DNA of 64,000 bases from Bryoerythrophyllum caledonicum (taxonomy: Eukaryota; Streptophyta; Bryopsida; Pottiales; Pottiaceae): positions 12,588,501 through 12,652,500 of the forward strand of contig OZ020517.1 of NCBI GenBank assembly GCA_963971425.1. The letters are read 5' to 3'. A program made the position numbers and the translations under genes. Within the stretch, counting starts at the first letter, position 1. The number at the start of each line of letters is the position of its first letter. The notes under the pieces were generated by a model. That model was not told where the DNA came from. It saw only the letters and a list, made by a program, of their open reading frames with translations, and made no database searches. This document shows positions 57,221-64,000 of the stretch, piece by piece.

Positions 57221-58126
57221 AAATATCCTATCAAGCCGATATCCTATGAAACCAACACCCTATCCTAGTGCAAGACCATGTTAAGTGATACTTGGATAGG
57301 TGATACTTGGATATATGTTTACTTATTGGACTCCACCTTTGCTCCTCAAGGATCTACACCTCTGAACATATCATAAAGATAATAATATTGCTCACATATT
57401 CACCAACACTACCGTAGCTTAACCTCAAATTTGGCTTTGATTAATTAAAAAAAGGCATGCCAAAATAATCAGGAAATCATCAAGCGAAGATGTTGAAATT
57501 GAAAAAAAAATTAGTAAACAAGATTTGCAACCTTGAGAGATGTCAAAGGCAATTGGCGCTTGGAAAAGCCTTTTATCTTTCATGAAACCCACATGTAGAA
57601 TCCAAGTTGAAGCCCCAAGGTGTTGGGTTCAAACCCTTTTGTCGTCAAAGTATACCAAACGTAGTAATCTATGATCTTTTGCCACAATTGCTAAATTGTT
57701 ACTTTGAAGGCCAAACGGCCGTTGAACCTAAGGTTAGACTAAGGTACCTCTTAGTAGAATCCAATACCCTACCCTTCCCAGGACCCCCAAAGTTGACCAT
57801 AAGGAAATGATCACTTTTCAAAACACACCCGAAAAGAAAGGTAGAAAAGTGGATGATCCATAAATTTACGCCAGGTGTAGATTATGAAGAATAACATGAA
57901 GGCCTGTGGTACATTTTACTTTCGTCCAGTCGCCGGTCTGAAGTGCAAGAAGCAGACCTCCGCCTTTGACTTGTCGCCGCGCATCCCACCGAGTAAATCA
58001 TGCACACTCGCTTCTGCACCAGTTCATGCGCAATCGCCCCATTGAGCTCGCATTTCGTCACTCAAATGACGATGCAGTGCCTCAAACTCCATCGCTCACC
58101 GTGCCCCTGATCAGGCACCTGCTTGG
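57221..58126. other. Upstream region of the SIRT7-type gene
   Basis: AT-rich to about 57,890, then GC-richer toward the gene, consistent with a promoter and 5' leader. No TATA box is convincing. Confidence 0.45.
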
Positions 58127-60328
58127 ATGAGAAGGCGAGGCGGTGATGAGATGAATTGTGAGAATGGGGCGAGCAGGCGGAGCTCCCGGGGCTGCGGAGA
58201 GACGGAGGAGGAAGAGGGCGGCGCGGCGTTGCGGGCCAAAGTGAGGCAGCTCGCGGCTTTTGTGCGCGAGGCCAAGTATGCTGTGGTAAGATTTTCTAGG
58301 AATCAACGTAATCTGCAGTTAGGGGAGAGTGAAGGATTGAAGTGTGACATTTGAATTTTAGGGTTAGCTTGCTCTGTTTTGGGAGGTTTGGAAAGTTGGA
58401 TGATTTGCTTTCGGATTATTGTGATTCTTCGGTTATTGATGTCTAATCGTATCTTTTGTTGAAGTCTGGACCCATCTGAGAAAGTTGGGTCGAAGTTAGG
58501 TTTTGTCTTGCTCTGTTTTGGGGACTTGGAAGTTGGATGCTTTGCTTTCGGATCATCGTGTTGCCTGGTACAAATTTTTCATGGTGTCGATCTCCGTCTG
58601 AGCTTGTTGAAGCCTGGAGTCTCTGAAGTTTGAATTTCAGGGCTAGGTTGTTCTGTTTCCGGGGTTTTGGATGTTGGATCAATTCGTCGAAGGTGATTGT
58701 GTTATTATATCAGGGTTTGAACTGACATGGTCCATTGCAGGCGTACACAGGAGCAGGCATTTCGACAGCAGCCGGGATTCCTGATTTTCGTGGACCATCT
58801 GGCGTCTGGACCCTTCAAGCCAAGGGCAAAACAGTGGCCGAGCCGGACTTCACCAAGGTTTGATCGTCTTTGGAATTGTGTAGTGCGCAAAACCTGCAAA
58901 TTTTACGCTTGGTGTTGGTGTTGATGTTTTTGATGTATTAGAGTTTTTTGTCAAGTCACTTCAAGTTTCATTACTAGATCCATTAATAGAAGAGCTTCGT
59001 TGGTGGTCCTTCGAATAAGCATGGGAGAGTTTGGTGGTCTCTGAACTAGTCGCAAGTTGCATGAGATACCATGAATATTAGCCGCCTTTCTTTCCTTGGA
59101 GCTGATTTTAGACAGTGATAACTCAAAAAGAGGGGGTATCTCTGGGTGAGAACTCTACTATTGTTCGGACCTCCTGGTCATGCACTCTTCATTCTCCCTC
59201 TGTTTCGACGTATGCAGTTAAGTCCAACATTGACTCACGATCTCCTGAGGACTCTACTAGAGAGGGGCCACCTCCACCACATCGTCACACAGAACATCGA
59301 CAGCTTGCATCTGCGGAGCGGTGTGCCGCAGGAGAATCAAAGCGAGCTCCACGGGAACTATTCTCTGGAGACATGCCCGGTGTGTGACGCTCGCTACTTC
59401 CGACCGCATGCCGTGTGGAAGGGGCTGACGACCCCCACCACAAACCCTGCAACTGATGCCAGATCTGGCAGAAGGCGAGTGCGCAGTGTCGATCACCGAA
59501 CCGGCCGCTTGTGTGCAAAAGAGGGCTGCTCTGGAGAGCTTGAGAATTCCGTAGTGCTCTTTGGTGAAAGCTTGCCAGCAAAGGTACATTTTGTAAAGTC
59601 AAAGTTTGAAAAGGATACCCTTCTTTTTCTCTATAATTCTACGATGAATAGCTATTAAATATAGTAGTCTCTCAACTAGAAGTCTTTGATCAAGTGTGGA
59701 AGAGCTTGGTGGTCTGCAAATCAACAGGAATAGTGTCCTCTACTTTATTTGTTTGAATGGGGTCACATTCGTCTGTCTTTGGAAAGCAGGCGTCGCCTTC
59801 GTTTCAGAATTAACGACAATCATCATTTGCGTTGCAGGAAGTGAACTCAGCTTGGGAACATACAGATCGGGCGGATTTCGCCCTTGTTCTGGGCTCTAGT
59901 TTGAAAGTAGGACCCGCTTGTGACATGCCTGCACAAGTAGCTAAGAGTGGTGGCAAGCTTGTCATTGTTAATTTGCAGCGCACTTCTTTTGACGGACGGG
60001 GCTCCCTGGTACGCATGTGTTTCGTTTCATGATATTCCAATTGCTGTTTGTACTTTTACCTGCAAGTCAAGTCAAGGTCATCTTTTTCCGGATTGTGCAG
60101 GTAATTCACGCGCGTTGCGATGAGGTGATGCGCTTGCTTGCAGAGGAACTCGATCTCGAGTTACGATCAAGTATCTCGGAGGGAGAAAAATCTTCTCTGA
60201 GGCAACTTTCAAAACATGATGGCCAATCAGTACATGAAGATATGTCGACTGAGTACAATGACCAGAAGCTCCAAGAATTTGAGCGGAGTTTTATGATTCA
60301 AATGTCAGGTTCTGCTCCTCCTATTTGA
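58127..60328 (+). CDS. SIRT7: SIRT7-type NAD-dependent sirtuin, five exons
   Basis: Predicted NAD-dependent protein deacylase; animal SIRT7 is a nuclear/nucleolar enzyme acting on histone H3. Exons: 58127-58285, 58741-58857, 59218-59583, 59838-60008, 60101-60328, all GT-AG, giving 346 aa. The NAD-binding [20 protein letters not shown] starts at residue 57. [12 protein letters not shown] precedes catalytic His137 (SELHG). Zinc Cys are 145, 148, 191 and 196 (CPVC, CAKEGC). GSSLKV and VNLQRT complete the NAD site. SIRT7-like marks are [19 protein letters not shown] before the core and [18 protein letters not shown] after it, both close to animal SIRT7 and unlike the plant SIRT6-like SRT1. The spacing between the Cys pairs is long (42 residues), with a basic insert. 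The start is the first ATG; nothing upstream in frame is better. The gene appears intact. Confidence 0.9.
58345..58705 (+). repeat. Three diverged tandem copies in sirtuin intron 1
   Basis: Units at about 58,351-58,425, 58,493-58,560 and 58,629-58,702 share GTTAGCTTGCTCTGTTTT, GGAAGTTGGATG and TTTGCTTTCGGAT phrases, with increasing divergence in the third. Together they make up most of the first intron. Confidence 0.65.
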
Positions 60329-60832
60329 GGACTCGTATGGTGAGCTGCCTACTAAAAATCAACAGCTTATTACACCTTGGTAATGTAGATTAATAGGTAT
60401 ATTAGTCACGCAGCCAGTCAAATTTGGCTTGCAGTTGTACCCTACATTCACATCAGGTACTAATTTTAATGGTATTGTAATGGACATGCAACACAAAGTT
60501 CCAAAGGCTTCTTTCTATTTAGTTCAATTTTCTTAGTAGTTTTCAAAACTACCGGCAGATGGCGTGGCAGGTAGACATTCAAACAATTTTACGGTTTTCA
60601 CATCAGAATGCCGACATAACTAACTGTCTGGATGAGACTGGGGCAAAGTAGATAGTATAAGAGATGCTCATGTATGTTACATCATGCAAACATAATTGTT
60701 TTGCAAGCTAAAAGAGCACTATTTCAATGGCCATACGTGGGTCAAGAACTGCAACATCCTATTCTTCCGTTGTGAATACCACAGCCTCAGCCTATTGTAC
60801 AAACACTTCTCTAAACGAGTTGAAGGTGATCA
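60329..60832. other. Convergent 3' spacer
   Basis: About 500 bp between the stop codons of the sirtuin (+) and the Rdx-like gene (-). It presumably holds both 3' ends. No separate gene is seen. Confidence 0.5.
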
Positions 60833-62227
60833 TTATGCGCTTGCAGACTGGGGCTCAATGTCACACTTGGATGGAAGCTCACTGATTCCATCAAGGACGT
60901 CCTCAAATCGAGGTAGGCGACCCTTCTGAAACCCCGGCATAAAATAAATGTGATATTAATATTTTGGGCTCGTAAACTGCACAAATCAAAGCTCCAGGAA
61001 TAGATATCACACGTCCTAGCAACAATAACTTGAAGGAACTTGATGCTTCCAACTTCAGCACTAAAGCTTTCCAGGTATAAGAAGTGCAAAAATATCAAAG
61101 TACTGTTCAGTAAGCTCACCTTCAGCTTTGACCAAATAACATGACCGTCGCAAGTTATCTCAAATGACCCCTTCCTGCCACATGGGAAGCTCTGATTGTT
61201 AGTACTTTGATTCTCAATGAATAGTTGCTAGTTTTGAGAAGAAGAAAAATTTATTCATGAAGAGTTGTTTGTCTCACATAACATACTCCATTGTGCAATA
61301 GATTTGAGTATATGTTTCACTACGAAGAGGGACAGATTAAAACACATGATCACTAAAATGACCAGCTTAAAAGGTTTCATACCGTGCTTCCATGTTGCCT
61401 GGGCTCACGAGAACTGCCAATTCCGGGTGTGCAGCCTCTGCAATTATCATAAAGCCGATAAACATAAACTTATGATCACAAAATGCATTTGGACCTGCAA
61501 ATCACCTTCTCTACAAAAGGACTCTCGTACAAACAACAAGCTCCAGCAATTGATCTGAAACATGCAACCGAATTGATCAACTTGGAAGGCTGTACTTACC
61601 AACTTTGTCAGCGATTTCGATGAAGTAATCGGTGTATTCACTGTCTTCATCGTACTCCACAATGATCTGCATCCAACAATATTTTACATAAAAGTGGGAG
61701 ACATGGTGTTCACTCGAGACCCTTCTTCATTTGACCTTCTCCCTACACATCAGGTGATCCGGCTCTTGCATGCAAATTCAAGCACTCATCTTCAACCCCT
61801 TGTAATTCATGCTTTGAATTATAATATAGCTCACAAAAGCACCGAGAACTTCTATCTGTGCCTTCAGAATAATAATAACTCCATCGCCTTAAAGAATTCA
61901 ACGCCAGAATGCACCAAATTCCCAGCATACAACCAAGTCGGTCTCCAAAGTCAAGAAAATCTCAAAGCCCAACAAATGCAAGGGAAAATCATTTACCTCC
62001 CGAGGAGGCGGGTTGCCCAAATTGGCGCAGCACGACATGTGGTGCGCCTGGATCATCTTCCGCCAGTGGAATCCCGGCTCGAACGTCGCCGTGCTCGCCT
62101 CCCGCACGGACACCCGAGCGCGCTCCCCCGGCGCCGCTCGCCGAGGCGCCTCCGCCACCGCCGAGCACACAACCCTAGCCACGTTCCGCATCCACCCCGA
62201 CCGCCGCACCACACCCGCCATCGCCAT
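60833..62227 (-). CDS. Rdx/SelW-like (thioredoxin-fold) protein lacking the CxxC motif, five exons
   Basis: Exons on the minus strand: 62227-61997, 61666-61600, 61437-61383, 61174-61120, 60925-60833; all introns GT-AG, 501 nt, 166 aa. Residues 78-147 match the Rdx fold of the SelW/MIEN1 group: IIVEYDEDSEYTDYFIEIAD (strand and helix), VEAAHPELAVLVSP, KGSFEITCDGHVIWSKLK (paired strands) and GRLPRFEDVLDGI (last helix). Rdx proteins usually carry CxxC or CxxU right after the first strand; here that place reads DEDS, so thiol redox chemistry of the usual kind is not expected. The first 77 residues are Arg/Ala-rich, compatible with an organelle transit peptide, and end in HHMSCCANLGNPPPRE. Function is unknown; a binding role is possible. 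The start is the first ATG (MAMAGVV). The gene is convergent with the sirtuin. Confidence 0.8.
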
Positions 62228-62736
62228 AACGATCTCGCCCCGCGTCACTCCCAATCAACAAACAAGAACTCCGGAATTTCACAAGTTGGGTAGGATCCCA
62301 ACAGCATGGCCAACACCAAAAAAAAGGGCAATTTCGTGTGAAATCTAGTCGCGGAGTAGATAGTGTGTGGATTTTTGTGGGGGAGGGATGGAAAAGGAGT
62401 TGGTGGTTGGAAATGGGTGGCAGAATCATGGGTTTTCCTTTGTAGAAAGTCGTGGTTCAGACCGTTGTCACTTGGCTCCTTTGGCGCGGTGAGCACCACC
62501 ACGAAGATCCATTGGTCCAAGTAAGAGGGGGTGAGTTCTAAATACAAACATAAACAAAGAACTAAGGTAAGCCCCCCTAAAACCGACGAGTTAAGGAATG
62601 TGCACATACGGAGAGAGGAGATAATTATGGTATTATTTTTCAGTGATAGCCGATAGAATTACAATTCCAACCCAAGTGATTTCATATTTTTTCGATGAAA
62701 ATTGAATTACTTATGAATTTTCAAACTGTGCAGCCA
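62228..62736. other. Upstream region of the Rdx-like gene
   Basis: Presumed promoter and 5' leader of the minus-strand gene, up to the presumed LTR of the following Copia element. No other feature is supported. Confidence 0.45.
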
Positions 62737-64000
62737 TGTTTAGTGGGTAGGTACCCCATAACCAACGACCAAAAGTAAGGGTCTTGACTAATAGCAAACC
62801 TCCATTTGGAGCTAAGTTGGTGGTAACTGTCCACTTGGACTATCTCTCATGTATATCATCAGTCTCTATCTAATACAATTAAGCGCACTAGCGCAGACCT
62901 TGCGTTACTTAAGTTGCGACATCTTTGTACTTCAACATGGTATCAGAGCGACGAGTAGAGTAGAAGCATAATACTGTTAATCTAGAGAGAGCATTGAGAT
63001 AGAAGCATTCAGCAGTGCACCGCACTTGATATCACAGTAGCTTTTCAAAAGCAGTCGGAGGGGCGTTGCACCCAACTTTAAGACAGGCTTGCATCATGAC
63101 AGAAACTGCCGCAGTCAAAGAGGGTGAGCAACTGAGAAGGATAGACAACTTCCACATATGGAGCTTGAGAACAAAGAGATTACTGAGGGCCGAGAGCGCG
63201 TGGTATATCACCGAGGAAGAGAGAAAGCCAGACACGTTTCCAATCACTATGGAAAACGAGAGCATATCAGAGGTCGTCTTTATCAAGCAAAAACCTCTAG
63301 TGTGTCAATTGATAGCTAACTCTGTGAGTGATGATATTGTAGATCTCATTGAAGATCACACATATCCAGCTGTCATTTGGAAGGAACTCAGAGCATTGTA
63401 CGCAGCTGGAGACAAGTCGCATGTCCTGATGTTGAAGGCCCAGCTAAACTTGTTCAAGATGGAGGAAGGAGGCTCGGTGGATGAGTATTTGGAAAAACCT
63501 CATGAACTGCGGAATCACCTCACAGCTATGGAAGAGAAGATAACCGACAACGACCTCAACGGCATTGTGCTGAATGGCCTTCCGATGTCATTCAAAAGCT
63601 TGGTTATTACACTGGCACAACTTGACCCCGACAAATCATTCGCACGACTCAGCTCCAAGTTGCTCACTGAACAAAACAAGCGCGAGCATCGAATTACACT
63701 TCACGGAGATGCAGAAGCACTAACAACAAGTTTTGACAAAAAAGCATCAATCAACAACAACCAACAACATACTGAGAGAGGCAGAGGACGTGGGTGTTGG
63801 GGACGCCCTCCACCTTGGTGGCGCATGCCATCACCCTGGGACGAGGACCTTCCAAACCTCCAGGCCGAGGCTACTCCAGGGATCGTGGCCCACCATGGTG
63901 ACCACCTGCAGCAGGACATGTCACGACAAACAGATCAACTATAATTTTCTACAACTGCGACAAGAGCCGCCACATTGCACGAGAATGCAAAGAGCCTCCA
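62737..64000 (+). mobile_element. Ty1/copia element, 5' part, truncated by the window end
   Basis: A Met-type primer-binding site TGGTATCAGAGC lies at 62,938-62,949, directly after a CAACA end at 62,937, marking the end of a 5' LTR. A TGTT at 62,737 is a plausible LTR start (about 200 bp) but cannot be checked without the 3' LTR. The gag region runs from ATG 63,096 with the IDNFHIWSLRTKRLL block and a long helix-rich capsid-like region of the retrotransposon gag family, then basic, Gly/Arg-rich sequence and a CCHC-knuckle-like segment at about 63,960-63,990. It shows about one break in the visible part. It is a different family from the Copia at 41-48 kb, judged by LTR sequence. Confidence 0.8.
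62938..62949 (+). promoter_or_regulatory. Primer-binding site of the right-hand Copia element
   Basis: TGGTATCAGAGC, the usual plant retrotransposon match to the 3' end of initiator tRNA-Met, placed exactly after the presumed LTR end. Confidence 0.88.

Noticed and set aside
57610-57800. Possible tRNA-derived SINE (GGTTCAAACCC box-B-like phrase)
   Set aside because: No convincing A box at the right distance and no poly-A or target duplication.
61694-62293. 199-residue plus-strand open frame
   Set aside because: Antisense of the first exon and first intron of the Rdx-like gene, whose splice pattern and fold are well supported.
1-64000. CRISPR arrays, bacterial operons, rRNA or tRNA genes
   Set aside because: No regularly spaced repeats or RNA-gene signatures; spliced genes and plant retroelements show this is eukaryotic nuclear DNA.

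Overview
The window looks like nuclear DNA of a streptophyte, most likely a land plant outside the flowering plants. It has spliced GT-AG genes, a plant-type SWR1 ATPase (PIE1) with a SANT domain, a plant-type S1/P1 nuclease with nine exons, a sirtuin that reads as the SIRT7 class, and Copia and Ty3/gypsy fossils in AT-rich intergenic DNA. I cannot name the species. All exon joins given for the four host genes keep reading frame, and all introns are GT-AG.

Layout. 1-2.2 kb: AT-rich DNA holding one copy of a dispersed repeat. 2.2-6.8 kb (+): intact secreted S1/P1 nuclease, 305 aa. 7.3-7.7 kb: short G-rich Helitron-like element. About 8-16.7 kb (+): old broken Ty3/gypsy fossil (RT, RNase H, integrase, PHD-like end) split by AT-rich insertions. 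16.7-22.6 kb: repeats and anonymous DNA. 23.1-38.0 kb (+): PIE1 in 21 coding exons, predicted 3,133 aa. 38.4-39.9 kb: two tandem copies of a non-coding repeat whose third copy is at 17.6 kb. 41.15-48.12 kb (-): broken Copia element with 140-bp LTRs. It carries a Tc1/mariner element, which itself carries a 635-bp MITE. About 49.1-53.6 kb (-), perhaps to 55 kb: a second Ty3/gypsy fossil with cytosine-5 DNA methyltransferase sequence upstream of RT and a PHD finger downstream of integrase. 58.1-60.3 kb (+): SIRT7-type sirtuin. 60.8-62.2 kb (-): convergent Rdx/SelW-like gene. 62.7 kb to the end (+): 5' part of another Copia element.

The most interesting item is the second Ty3/gypsy fossil. It combines a DNA methyltransferase and a histone-reader-type PHD finger, two chromatin functions, in one retroelement lineage. 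The PHD-like end is also seen in the 8-16.7 kb fossil. Among host genes, PIE1 (H2A.Z deposition) and the SIRT7-type deacylase are both chromatin regulators, but nothing here shows that they are linked in function.
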